Shown here: piece after piece, positions 50,525-60,174 of the stretch
Layout of the letters: each line of letters begins with the position of its first letter
Position numbering within the stretch: position 1 is the stretch's first letter
Assembly: GCA_902625715.1 (NCBI GenBank)
Contig: CACOCP010000001.1
Span: forward strand, 186,001 to 250,000
Source of the DNA: an uncultured Pelagibacteraceae bacterium
Lineage (GTDB): Bacteria; Pseudomonadota; Alphaproteobacteria; Pelagibacterales; Pelagibacteraceae
Length of the DNA: 64,000 bases
Direction: 5' to 3'
Position numbers and translations under genes: made by a program
The notes under the pieces: model-generated
What the model was told of the DNA's origin: nothing
The model's database searches: none
The model's input: only the letters and a program-made list of their open reading frames with translations

Positions 50525-51829
50525 TTGAGACTGATTAATGACAATAGCTGTGTTTGGATAAATCAACTTCAAACTAGGAATAACACTAAAACATTATCAG
50601 AAAATTTAGTTTGTGATTATCTTATAGTTGGAGCTGGATATACTGGTTTATCTGCAGCTAGGAAACTTTCTGAAATTAAAAAAACATCAAAAATTATAGT
50701 TGTAGATGCACAATTGGCAGGCGAAGGTGGTAGTGGAAGAAACTCTGGTTATTTAGTGGATACAACATTGAATGATGGATTTACGTCAAATAAAGATATT
50801 TATAATTATAAAATTAAAACAAAAATTTACGATTTAGGTATTAAAACTGTCAAAAAGTATATTAAAGAATTCCAAGTAGATTGTGATTGGAATGAATGCG
50901 GTAAATATTTTGCATCCTCAAATCTAAAAGATGAAAATAAAGCAATATTATTTAGCAAACTTCTAAATGAACTGGGTTTTCTAAATGAAGTATTAGATAA
51001 ATCAAAACTTAAAAATAGATTGGGAACTTCTTTTTACAAAATTGGAGTTTATACAAAAGGCGGAATACTTTTAAATCCTGCAAAATTAGCAAGGTCGATG
51101 ATTGGTACTTTACCAGATAATATTGAATTATATGAAAATACAGAATTATTAAATTGGAAAAAAGTTACAAATAATATTGAGTGCCAATTTGAAAAAAATC
51201 AAATTAAAACAAAAAAAATAATATTTTGTACTAATGGGTTTTTAAAATCACTAAATATAAAAAAAAATTTTAGTTTTCCTATAACTTTAACAGCTAGCAT
51301 GACACGCCCTCTGACAGAAAATGAATTTAAAAAAATAGGGTCTCCAAAGGAGTGGGGCGTTTTACCAATTAGATCAATGGGAGCAACCATTAGAACTACT
51401 AAAGATCGTAGAATTTTAATTAGAAACACTGCTGAAGTTAAAAACCCTTATTCAATGGACATATCAAAATTAAATAAAAGATCTAAATTACACCTTGATG
51501 GAATAAAAAAAAGATTTCCAAATTTACCTGATAATATTATTGAAAATAGCTGGTCTGGTATTGTTTGCAGAAGTGGTAACAGTTCACAAATTTTTGAAAA
51601 AATTGATAATAATATTTATGCTGCAGGTTGTTACAATGGCTCAGGTATTGGTGTTGGAACCTTATTTGGTGAACAAATAGCAATAATGGCTTCAGGCCAA
51701 CAATCAGATGAAATATCTGTTATAGAAGAGAGAAAAAAACCTAATTGGTTGCCACCTCAACCCTTTTTAAATCTAGGAATTTACACTAGATTAGCCTACG
51801 AAAGAATTAGAGCAAGGTCTGATGTTTAA
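50525..51829 (+). CDS. FAD-dependent oxidoreductase (DAO family)
   Basis: DYLIVGAGYTGLSAARKLSEI, GGSGRNSGYLVDTTL, YAAGCYNGSGIGVGTLFGEQIA; TTG start. Confidence 0.85.
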   Translation: MRLINDNSCVWINQLQTRNNTKTLSENLVCDYLIVGAGYTGLSAARKLSEIKKTSKIIVVDAQLAGEGGSGRNSGYLVDTTLNDGFTSNKDIYNYKIKTKIYDLGIKTVKKYIKEFQVDCDWNECGKYFASSNLKDENKAILFSKLLNELGFLNEVLDKSKLKNRLGTSFYKIGVYTKGGILLNPAKLARSMIGTLPDNIELYENTELLNWKKVTNNIECQFEKNQIKTKKIIFCTNGFLKSLNIKKNFSFPITLTASMTRPLTENEFKKIGSPKEWGVLPIRSMGATIRTTKDRRILIRNTAEVKNPYSMDISKLNKRSKLHLDGIKKRFPNLPDNIIENSWSGIVCRSGNSSQIFEKIDNNIYAAGCYNGSGIGVGTLFGEQIAIMASGQQSDEISVIEERKKPNWLPPQPFLNLGIYTRLAYERIRARSDV

Positions 51830-52031
51830 AATAAATAATAACTTAAAAATTTTTCTACTTATATTAACAGCCTTACTTGTTCTTTTTTTTACAAAAGGAA
51901 AATATGGAGAATTTAGTAAAAGTAAATCTATCCAGTCATGCATGATTGCTCAAAAGAAAATATTAAAAGATAAATCCATAGAGGAAATAAAAGTTTTTTG
52001 CGAAGAAGAGATTAACAAAAATATTAAATAA
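51822..52031 (+). CDS. Small protein with N-terminal signal anchor
   Basis: 69 aa, overlaps the upstream gene by 8 nt and touches the downstream gene. Confidence 0.5.
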   Translation: MFKINNNLKIFLLILTALLVLFFTKGKYGEFSKSKSIQSCMIAQKKILKDKSIEEIKVFCEEEINKNIK

Positions 52032-53176
52032 TGAAAAAATCTAAAAGATCTAATGTGGATCCTTTTATTGTAATGGATGTTATGGAGGCTGCAAGAAAAG
52101 CAGAACAAGCAGGTAAAAAAATTATTCATATGGAAGTGGGACAGCCAGGTACACCCGCTCCAAAGCTTGCAAATGAATATATAACTAAAGAATTAAAAAA
52201 TAATAGTCTTGGATATACAGTTACTTTGGGTCTACCTCAGTTACGATCTAGAATCTCAAAATTGTATGGCGATTGGTACAATATCGACTTAAATCCAGAG
52301 CGAGTTGTCATTACAACAGGTTCCTCTGGAGGATTTATATTATCGTTTGCAACATTATTTGATGCAGGAGAAAGAGTAGGCATAGGTTCTCCAGGATATC
52401 CAAGTTATAGACAAATATTAAAAGCACAAAATTTAATACCGGTAAACATAGAGACAGAACTTAAAAATAAATATCAACCTACAACAGAAGATATTAAAAA
52501 AAATGATTTAAATGGATTGCTAGTTGCTTCACCTGCAAATCCAACTGGATCAATGCTTGATAAAACGTCTCTGACAAATCTTATCGAGTGTTCAAAAGAA
52601 CATAATGTTAGTTTTATAAGTGATGAGATATACCATGGAATAGAGTATGATAAAAAAGCAATCTCGGCATTAGAAATAACTGATAATTGTTATGTGATAA
52701 ATTCTTTCTCAAAATATTTTTCAATGACTGGTTGGAGAGTTGGATGGCTGATTGTTCCAGAGGATCATGTGAGACAAGTTGAAAAAGTTTCTCAAAATTT
52801 ATTTATTTGTCCACCACATGCTAGTCAAATCACCGCTCTTGCTGCATTAGATGCTAAAGAAGAATTAGATCAAAATGTAATCGTTTACAAAAAAAATAGA
52901 GAAATTTTATTAGAGGAGTTACCTAAAGCAGGCTTTACAACTTTTTCACCCCCAGATGGAGCTTTTTATATTTATGTTGATATATCTAAATTTAGTAATG
53001 ATAGCTTAAATTTTTGTAAAAGAGTTTTGCAAGAGGCAGGTGTTGCAATTACCCCAGGTTTGGATTTTGACCAAAACAGAGGCTCAAATACAATCAGATT
53101 TTCCTATGCAAGAAGCACAGAAAACATAATTGAGGGCGCGAGGAGAATTAAAGAATTTATGTTGAAAAATTTCTAA
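52031..53176 (+). CDS. Class I/II aminotransferase
   Basis: LGLPQLRSRISKLYGDWY, SPANPTGSMLDKTSL, SFSKYFSMTGWRVGWLIVPE. Confidence 0.9.
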   Translation: MKKSKRSNVDPFIVMDVMEAARKAEQAGKKIIHMEVGQPGTPAPKLANEYITKELKNNSLGYTVTLGLPQLRSRISKLYGDWYNIDLNPERVVITTGSSGGFILSFATLFDAGERVGIGSPGYPSYRQILKAQNLIPVNIETELKNKYQPTTEDIKKNDLNGLLVASPANPTGSMLDKTSLTNLIECSKEHNVSFISDEIYHGIEYDKKAISALEITDNCYVINSFSKYFSMTGWRVGWLIVPEDHVRQVEKVSQNLFICPPHASQITALAALDAKEELDQNVIVYKKNREILLEELPKAGFTTFSPPDGAFYIYVDISKFSNDSLNFCKRVLQEAGVAITPGLDFDQNRGSNTIRFSYARSTENIIEGARRIKEFMLKNF

Positions 53177-53226
53177 AGGGGTTCAGCTCTTTTGAGTATA
53201 CACCAAAAGAGCTCCCCTTTTTTATG
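53175..53226 (+). terminator. Intrinsic terminator
   Basis: AAAGGGG-ttc-AGCTCTTTTG / CAAAAGAGCT-CCCCTTT followed by a T run; 17 bp with a 3-nt bulge. Confidence 0.88.
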
Positions 53227-53518
53227 CCTATTTGGCCAAATCCATCAAATGGATTTAATTTTTTGTTTATTTTAATATGTGATATCTCACCAGCTAAGTG
53301 TCAGGTGGCGTTAATTTAGACATTTGCACCTCCATAACATAAAATAATTATTTGTTAGTTTGTATTCAACAAATTTATTTCTATTTTTTATAAATATATT
53401 ATTTGAATACAACCAGACTGTTTAGTAGTATCTCGATGTTCAAATTAGACACATAGACTCATTTACAAATTTAATAACTTTGTTACAGGATAACTAAATT
53501 ATTTAATTATTAAAATAT

Positions 53519-53710
53519 ATGAAAACAATATTTGTCATAGGATCAAAAAAACATACTTTAAAATACACAAGAAAAATGCCTGAAGGCGAAGTAAAGAAAA
53601 TGAAATCTTTTGTAACAAATAAAGGTCAGAAATTAGAAAAAACATCTAAATTTAAAATCTTAAATATTTCTGATGACAAAAATCTAAGAACTTTCAAAAT
53701 AAATCTTTAA
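53519..53710 (+). CDS. Small hypothetical protein
   Basis: 63 aa, 8 nt upstream of the photolyase gene. Confidence 0.45.
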   Translation: MKTIFVIGSKKHTLKYTRKMPEGEVKKMKSFVTNKGQKLEKTSKFKILNISDDKNLRTFKINL

Positions 53711-53718
53711 TTAAACGG

Positions 53719-55176
53719 ATGAATAAAATCGCGTGGTTTAGGAACGATCTACGTATATTCAACAATGATGCTTTTAATGAAGCCACTAAATCAGGAAATA
53801 TTCTTCCAATTTTTATTTTTGACAAAGAATATTATAAATTACCAACTTCAAGTTCATTTCATTTAGACTTTTTAAAATCGTCACTAAGGGAATTAACTAA
53901 AACGTTAAGTAAGAAATACAACTCTAAACTCAATATATATTATGGCGATACATTAGAAATCTTAAGTCATTTAATTGATAAATTTAAAATAAATGAAATT
54001 TATTCAAATATAATATTTAAAAATATTTACGTAACCAACTTAGACAAAGAGGTTAGTTTTTTATTTAAAGAAAAAAATGTTAATTGGAGAATTTCTAATC
54101 AATTTGGCGTTCAACTAAACCACAGAATTAGAAATAAATGGTCATATAATTGGAATAAATTTATAAATAACGAACCTATAAGCCCATATATTAATTGCGA
54201 ATTTATTAAAGACGACCATGTTCAAGATTTAACGAAAATAGAAACAAATAATATAGAGGATGGAGATATTCAGGCAGGAGGAAGGAAAAATGCAATAGAA
54301 CTTTTAGACACTTTTCTTAATGATAGATCTGAAAATTATCAGCGTGAAATGTCTTCGCCCATAACGGGTGAAGTTTCATGCTCAAGATTAAGTCCACATA
54401 TTGCATTTGGAAACATTTCAATCACAGAAATATTTAAAAAAACAAATGATAAATTAAAATCTCAATTATCATATACAAAAAAGAAATCTTTAATTGCTTT
54501 TAAAAGTAGACTGGCATGGCACTGCCATTTTATTCAAAAATTATATGATGAACCTGAAATAGAATTTAGAAATATGAATAGCGCTTATAATGGAATTAGA
54601 GAAAATGATTTTAATGAAAAATTTAATGTAGCATGGGAAAATGGAAATACCGGCTTTCCATTTGTAGATGCTTGTATGAGATATCTTAAAAAAAATGGTT
54701 GGATTAATTTTAGAATGAGAGCAATGTTAGTTTCATTTGCCTCATACCAATTATGGTTAGATTGGAAAAAAACTTCAAAACATTTAGCAAGATTATTTAC
54801 TGACTACGAGCCTGGAATTCATTATTCTCAATTTCAAATGCAATCTGGGACAACGGGAATAAACTCGATCAGAATTTATAATCCTATAAAACAATCAACC
54901 GATCAGGATCCAAATGGAGATTTTATCAGAAAATGGGTTCCGGAGTTAAAAAATGTTCCAGGGAAATTAATACATGAACCTTGGAAACTTACATATATTG
55001 AGCAAAAAGGTATTAATATAGAAATTGGTAAAGATTATCCATCTCCTATAGTCGATAATCAATTATCAACAAAAATTGCTAGAGATAAAATTTGGAATAT
55101 TAAAAAATCTACAGAAGCTAAAATTATTTCAGCAGAAGTTCTAAAAAAACATGCGAGCCTATCTCAAAGAAGATAG
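53719..55176 (+). CDS. phr: Cryptochrome/deoxyribodipyrimidine photolyase
   Basis: [102 protein letters not shown]. Confidence 0.93.
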   Translation: MNKIAWFRNDLRIFNNDAFNEATKSGNILPIFIFDKEYYKLPTSSSFHLDFLKSSLRELTKTLSKKYNSKLNIYYGDTLEILSHLIDKFKINEIYSNIIFKNIYVTNLDKEVSFLFKEKNVNWRISNQFGVQLNHRIRNKWSYNWNKFINNEPISPYINCEFIKDDHVQDLTKIETNNIEDGDIQAGGRKNAIELLDTFLNDRSENYQREMSSPITGEVSCSRLSPHIAFGNISITEIFKKTNDKLKSQLSYTKKKSLIAFKSRLAWHCHFIQKLYDEPEIEFRNMNSAYNGIRENDFNEKFNVAWENGNTGFPFVDACMRYLKKNGWINFRMRAMLVSFASYQLWLDWKKTSKHLARLFTDYEPGIHYSQFQMQSGTTGINSIRIYNPIKQSTDQDPNGDFIRKWVPELKNVPGKLIHEPWKLTYIEQKGINIEIGKDYPSPIVDNQLSTKIARDKIWNIKKSTEAKIISAEVLKKHASLSQRR

Positions 55177-55193
55177 AATTTTGTAATAATTGT

Positions 55194-55748
55194 TTGATGA
55201 CTTTTAAAAAATATCTATGGAAATGTAGGTTGCTAGTTTTAAATACACCCAATTATAGTCATTCAGAATATAAGAGATCAAAAGATTTGTATCAAAAATA
55301 CATTATAGGCTTTCATAAAAGATATATAAAATTAATCACAAAATTAGATAAATCAAAAAAATTTAAAGTTATTTTAATTGGTTTTGATGGCAGAAAAAAA
55401 AATGAATTGGATAAAGTGTATACAAAAAAAATCTTTGAAATAGTTGATAAAATGCCAATGAATAAATTAATTAAAGACAAAAATTTTAAACCCTTAAATC
55501 TTTCCTTATTTTCAGATTATAAACCGGAGACAACTTTAAAAGGATTAGGCTTTAAAGATAAAGCAAAAGCGTTATTTACTGTTTCAGCTATAAAAAAAAG
55601 ACCATTAAAATATCAAGTAAATGTTATCGCTACTATGCTAGGTAGAGCCAAAAATCATCCAAATAAAACAAAAGATATGAATGATGCTATAGTTGTTTTT
55701 GATAAATGGATGGAAAATTATAAAATTAATAAAAAAAGTGAAAAATAA
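55194..55748 (+). CDS. DUF4174-like N-terminal region followed by a DUF3175-like C-terminal region
   Basis: LWKCRLLVLNTPNY...KVILIGFDGRKKNE...IFEIVDKMPM, then KPETTLKGLGFKDKAKALFTVSAIKKRPLKYQVNVIATMLGRAKNH; family assignment from memory. Confidence 0.5.
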   Translation: MMTFKKYLWKCRLLVLNTPNYSHSEYKRSKDLYQKYIIGFHKRYIKLITKLDKSKKFKVILIGFDGRKKNELDKVYTKKIFEIVDKMPMNKLIKDKNFKPLNLSLFSDYKPETTLKGLGFKDKAKALFTVSAIKKRPLKYQVNVIATMLGRAKNHPNKTKDMNDAIVVFDKWMENYKINKKSEK

Positions 55749-56226
55749 AGGTTTTACATTAATAGAGCTCTTAGTTGTTGTAGCTATAATAGGAATTTTA
55801 GCAGCAGTAGGAATAGTTGCTTATAGCGGTTACACCTCAAGTGCAAAAAAAAATAGTTATATAAGCCGTCATGATATCATAGTTAAATTTTTTAAAGCTG
55901 AATTTGAAAAATGCAATATTGGTGAAAAAGTTTATTTAGCAAATGATAACTTGACAGATCAATGTGAAAAAATTTTAGATCCCTCTCAAAGAAATTTAAG
56001 ATTATTAAGAGACATTCTTATAAATCACATAAATATTGTTATGAAATATAAGCAAGACAATGGTGATGTTGCGGCAAGAAAAAAAAATATAAATGCTCCT
56101 CTTTGCAACTATCTTGGTGAAATATGCCTAAAAAGGGACACAGCAAATGAGAGAATTGTAATAGTCAGCAATATTGATAATGATCAAAACAATTATCTAA
56201 CCAATTATCTAGATCTAGATTACTAA
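55738..56226 (+). CDS. Type IV pilin-like protein (GTG start)
   Basis: MKNKGFTLIELLVVVAIIGILAAVGIVAYSGYTSSAKK: prepilin cleavage site G|FTLIE; start re-assigned from 55693 to the GTG at 55738. Confidence 0.88.
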   Translation: MKNKGFTLIELLVVVAIIGILAAVGIVAYSGYTSSAKKNSYISRHDIIVKFFKAEFEKCNIGEKVYLANDNLTDQCEKILDPSQRNLRLLRDILINHINIVMKYKQDNGDVAARKKNINAPLCNYLGEICLKRDTANERIVIVSNIDNDQNNYLTNYLDLDY

Positions 56227-56399
56227 TTATTTTTTTGATAATATTATTTATGACTTTATTAAATGATAATATAAAAATGATGCCTTGTTCAGATTTTAGA
56301 ATTTTTTTAAAAAAAATGATTAATGATAAAATCGAAAAAGAATGGACAGAAAACTTTGTAGAAAACTTAAACTTTGTGATGGTATCTAGAAATACTATT

Positions 56400-56500
56400 A
56401 AAAGAAGGTCTGCCAAGACACTAGTTGTTCCTCTTTTTCTCTTTTTTGGCCTTTCTCTTTTCTTTAAGAGTAAGTTTTGGTTTTTTCATAACACTTGAAT
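56400..56500. repeat. Left arm of a perfect 101-bp inverted repeat
   Basis: Identical to the reverse complement of 56557-56657, compared base by base. Confidence 0.97.
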
Positions 56501-56522
56501 TCCAATTCAAACAATAATCTTA

Positions 56523-56636
56523 ATGTCTAAAAGGTACAGTGGTAAGTCATTTAAAGATTCAAGTGTTATGAAAAAACCAAAACTTACTCTTAAAGAAAAG
56601 AGAAAGGCCAAAAAAGAGAAAAAGAGGAACAACTAG
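56523..56636 (+). CDS. Small lysine-rich protein (37 aa, not in ORF track)
   Basis: MSKRYSGKSFKDSSVMKKPKLTLKEKRKAKKEKKRNN; TAG stop overlaps the convergent gdh TAG stop (CTAG). Confidence 0.5.
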   Translation: MSKRYSGKSFKDSSVMKKPKLTLKEKRKAKKEKKRNN

Positions 56637-56657
56637 TGTCTTGGCAGACCTTCTTTT
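56557..56657. repeat. Right arm of the perfect 101-bp inverted repeat
   Basis: Covers the 3' end of the small ORF and the last codons of the gdh gene. Confidence 0.97.
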
Positions 56658-58033
56658 GTATAAAATTTTCTAAGTTTCTTCAGAGATAAATAATAAGCAC
56701 TTTCTCTAAAAGATTTTTTAATTTGTTTCTTTACACTAAGTATTTCATTAAAAGAATTTCTCATTGAGTCTTCAAGACCTGAGTTAGTTAAATCAATTTC
56801 ATCAGCACCATGAACAATAGTATTTATTAACTCTGGATCTGTTTTTGTATTTGTTGTTTTTTCTATAAGCTTTATTAATTCTAACAGTTTATGCTCTTGA
56901 TATCTTTTTTCCATTCTACCAAATCTAATGTGTGATAAGTTCTTGACCCATTCAAAATATGAGACAACAACTCCACCAGCATTTACATAAATATCAGGAA
57001 GTACTGTTACTCCTTTATTAAATAATATTCTATCACTTGCAGGATCTATTGGCCCATTAGCAGCTTCAACAATTAGTTTTGTTTTGACTTTCTCAACATT
57101 GTCTTTATTGATAACACCCTCAAGTGCAGCTGGGACTAAAATATCACAATCAACTTCAACAATTTCTTTTGGATTTTTAATAAATTTTCCAAGCTCATTA
57201 TTTTCAATAGTTTTTTTGAATAAGACACATTCGATAAGCTTATTAATATTTATTCCTTTTTCGTTATACAAAATTCCATTGTATTCACCAATTGCGATTA
57301 TTTTTGCATTATCTCTATTATAAAGTTCATAAGCTAAATGTCTTCCAACATTTCCAAATCCTTGTATTACAATTCTATTATCTTTTAAATTTCCATTTAA
57401 TTTTGCTTTTTTAACTTCTTCTTTATTTCTAAAAAATTCTCTTATTACCTCTTCAATACCTCTTCCTGTTGCTTCAGTTCTTCCTGCAATTCCTCCTCCA
57501 TGTCTTGGTTTACCAGTAACACATGCTCTATAATTAATATCTTCTGGTCTTAAAGATTTATAAACATCTTTAATCCACCCCATTTCTCTCTCAGAGGTTC
57601 CAACATCAGGCGCTGGAACATTTATTGCTGGAGAAATAAATCCTTTTTTAATTAATTTTGTTGCAAAAGTTTTTGTAATATTTCTTAATTGATTTTCGTT
57701 GTATTCATTTGGATTTATTCTTAATCCACCTTTAGACCCACCATAAGGAATATCAACTATTGCACATTTATAAGTCATTAATGCTGCAAGAGCTTCTGTA
57801 TCATCTTGATCTACTGAATTTGAATATCTTAAACCACCTTTACTTGGCAAAATATGTTCTGAATGAACTGCTCTCCATCCAGTAAAATTTTTTATTCCAC
57901 CATCAATTTCAACTCCGACATTTACTTTAATTAATGAATGTGTCGCTTTAATATGTTCAAGTAAATCTGGAGTAAGATTTAAATTTTTTGCTGATTGTTC
58001 AACGTAATGGTCTACATTCTTTTTAAAAGACAT
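56633..58033 (-). CDS. Glu/Leu/Phe/Val dehydrogenase (glutamate dehydrogenase-like)
   Basis: HSEHILPSKGGLRYSNSVDQDDTEALAALMTYKCAIVDIPYGGSKGGLRINP, VIQGFGNVGRHLA, NAGGVVVSYFEWVKNL. Confidence 0.93.
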   Translation of the reverse strand: MSFKKNVDHYVEQSAKNLNLTPDLLEHIKATHSLIKVNVGVEIDGGIKNFTGWRAVHSEHILPSKGGLRYSNSVDQDDTEALAALMTYKCAIVDIPYGGSKGGLRINPNEYNENQLRNITKTFATKLIKKGFISPAINVPAPDVGTSEREMGWIKDVYKSLRPEDINYRACVTGKPRHGGGIAGRTEATGRGIEEVIREFFRNKEEVKKAKLNGNLKDNRIVIQGFGNVGRHLAYELYNRDNAKIIAIGEYNGILYNEKGININKLIECVLFKKTIENNELGKFIKNPKEIVEVDCDILVPAALEGVINKDNVEKVKTKLIVEAANGPIDPASDRILFNKGVTVLPDIYVNAGGVVVSYFEWVKNLSHIRFGRMEKRYQEHKLLELIKLIEKTTNTKTDPELINTIVHGADEIDLTNSGLEDSMRNSFNEILSVKKQIKKSFRESAYYLSLKKLRKFYTKEGLPRH

Positions 58034-58169
58034 TTTCTGATTAAACCAATTTTAATTTGTTTATTAAAGAATATTTATGTTCAATTTAGGTTAATGATAA
58101 GCTTATTAATAATGTAATTTATTACAAAAATCTTAGGAAAAAAGTTAATTGAAGAGAAAACCAAAGAAA

Positions 58170-59072
58170 CTAACTTGTTCTAGTTAAAAGCATAATAGAT
58201 ACACCTGAAATAAATATTAATATTCCAAATAATTCAATTTTAGTTAATTTTTCTTTAAATAAATATTTAGACGATGCAAAACTAAAAAGTATTTCAATTT
58301 GTCCAACTGCTCTAACAAATGATGATTGAATAAGTGTGAATGCATAAAACCAGGAAAGAGTAGCTAAAAAACCAGATAGACCGGCAAAACAACATTCTAA
58401 TTTATTATTATATAATTTTTTAAATTCAGATTTTTCAAAAATAACAAGGTATACAGTTATTATAAATGTTTGAATTAGTAATCCAAAAAATAAAGTACTT
58501 AATGCCTTTTCAAAGTTAGATGAAATATTTTCCAATGATAAGGCAGCAGCTCTAAAACAAACAACACTTAAACCTAAGAACAATCCAGTAATAAGTCCAA
58601 TTAAAGTTGTTTTTGAAAATAAATTTTTAACGAAAAAATTTACATCTTTTATTGTCATTATAATAACCCCAGTGGTTGCTATGACTATACCTATTACGCC
58701 AGAACTATTAAGTTTGTCATTTAATATAATGTACTCAAAAATAGCTACTTGTATTACCTCCGTTTTACTTAATGATGTACCAACTACAAAATTTGAAAAT
58801 TTAAATAAATATAATAGGCTAAAAGTAAATAGAATTTGAAAAACAGAACCAAAAAATGTGAAAAGGATAAAATTTGAATGTGATAAAATTACCGAAATTA
58901 TTTGAAAATTTTGAAAGTAAACAAAAAATAATATTGTAGCGAAAGGTAGGGCAAATACAAACCTAACATAACTAGATGCAATTAAAGAAAGATCTTTATT
59001 TAATTTTTTTTGTAGCGTTGATCGCAAATTTTGGAAAAAAGCTCCAAAAACTGTAAATATAATCCAATTCAT
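58170..59072 (-). CDS. EamA/DMT family transporter
   Basis: 300 aa, 10 TM, two EamA-like repeats. Confidence 0.8.
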   Translation of the reverse strand: MNWIIFTVFGAFFQNLRSTLQKKLNKDLSLIASSYVRFVFALPFATILFFVYFQNFQIISVILSHSNFILFTFFGSVFQILFTFSLLYLFKFSNFVVGTSLSKTEVIQVAIFEYIILNDKLNSSGVIGIVIATTGVIIMTIKDVNFFVKNLFSKTTLIGLITGLFLGLSVVCFRAAALSLENISSNFEKALSTLFFGLLIQTFIITVYLVIFEKSEFKKLYNNKLECCFAGLSGFLATLSWFYAFTLIQSSFVRAVGQIEILFSFASSKYLFKEKLTKIELFGILIFISGVSIMLLTRTS

Positions 59073-59144
59073 AGCTGATTATTAATATTGTATTTATTTT
59101 TAAAGTCGACTTTAATAGTTAAAACTAACAAATTAGAGGAAAAA

Positions 59145-60134
59145 ATGAAAATTTTAAAAAAAATAATATTTTCTTTCATCTTTGTTTCAATTGCGAGTGT
59201 AAGTTTTGCTGAAACAAAAATGAGAATAACGCTTCAACTTCCTTTGAAAGCGCATTTAGGTCAAAATCTATTAGTGTTTAAAAAAGAATTAGAGGCTAGA
59301 TCAGATATTAAAGTTGAAATTTACGACTCTGCTCAATTATATAAAGACAAAGAGGTTCCACAAGCAGTCGGGTCAGGAGCCATTGAAGCGGGTGTTGCGT
59401 CAATTACTAGGTTTGCAGGAACAAACCCTGAAGTAGATATATTTTATTTACCTTTTCTGTTCGACTCTGAGGATAAAATTAGGAAAGCAACAAGCGCTGG
59501 ATCGGAAATTAGAACAATTTTAGATCCTGCTATTGCAAATACTGGAGCAGTACCACTTTATTATCAAGCTTATGGATCGGCAATTATGCTTTCAAATGGT
59601 GGACCAATGAAGTCTCCAGCTGATTTTAAAGATAAAAAAATTAGAGTTTTTGGAAAAACACTTGGAGCTTTCGTAACTTCATTAGGTGGTAAACCAGCAC
59701 TGATTTCAGGATCAGAGCAGTATCTCGCATACCAAAGAAAAACAGTTGATGCCGGTATGACTGGTGTATCAGGTGTAAAATCTAGAAAACTTTATCAAGT
59801 TATGGATACATTAACTGTAACAAATCATGGTGACATTGAATTTGTTGTAGTTGCAAATGATAAATGGCTTAATTCTTTGACACAAAAACAAAGAGATGCA
59901 ATTACAGAAGCATCTAAAGTTGCTGAAAAAGCTGTAAGAGATGACATGGCAAATATTGAAGCTGGAGCTTACAAAGAAGCAAAAGAGAACGGAATGAACA
60001 TTGTGAAATTATCTAGTTCTGAAGTCTCTGCACTTAAAAAAGCATCTTCATCTGTTATTGAAGATTATATTTCTAGAACAGGTGGTTCTGGAGGTGTAGG
60101 AGATAAGCTTGTAAAAGCTGCAAATAAACTTTAA
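59145..60134 (+). CDS. dctP: TRAP transporter substrate-binding protein DctP
   Basis: Signal peptide MKILKKIIFSFIFVSIASVSFAE; IYDSAQLYKDKEVPQAVGSGAIEAGV; FKDKKIRVFGKTLGAFVTSLGGKPALISGSEQYLAYQRKTVDAGMTG; start trimmed from 59088. Confidence 0.9.
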   Translation: MKILKKIIFSFIFVSIASVSFAETKMRITLQLPLKAHLGQNLLVFKKELEARSDIKVEIYDSAQLYKDKEVPQAVGSGAIEAGVASITRFAGTNPEVDIFYLPFLFDSEDKIRKATSAGSEIRTILDPAIANTGAVPLYYQAYGSAIMLSNGGPMKSPADFKDKKIRVFGKTLGAFVTSLGGKPALISGSEQYLAYQRKTVDAGMTGVSGVKSRKLYQVMDTLTVTNHGDIEFVVVANDKWLNSLTQKQRDAITEASKVAEKAVRDDMANIEAGAYKEAKENGMNIVKLSSSEVSALKKASSSVIEDYISRTGGSGGVGDKLVKAANKL

Positions 60135-60142
60135 GTAAAATT

Positions 60143-60168
60143 AACCCCGCATAGCCTTATGCGGGGTT
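60143..60168 (+). terminator. Intrinsic terminator between dctP and dctQ
   Basis: AACCCCGCATA/TATGCGGGGTT 11-bp stem, GCCT loop, then TTTCTC; dctQ ATG at 60175. Confidence 0.92.
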
Positions 60169-60174
60169 TTTCTC

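Noticed and set aside
53290-53340. Cloning-vector remnant (CGCCACCTGAC on the minus strand)
   Set aside because: Short match to a common vector string only; flanking bases do not continue it
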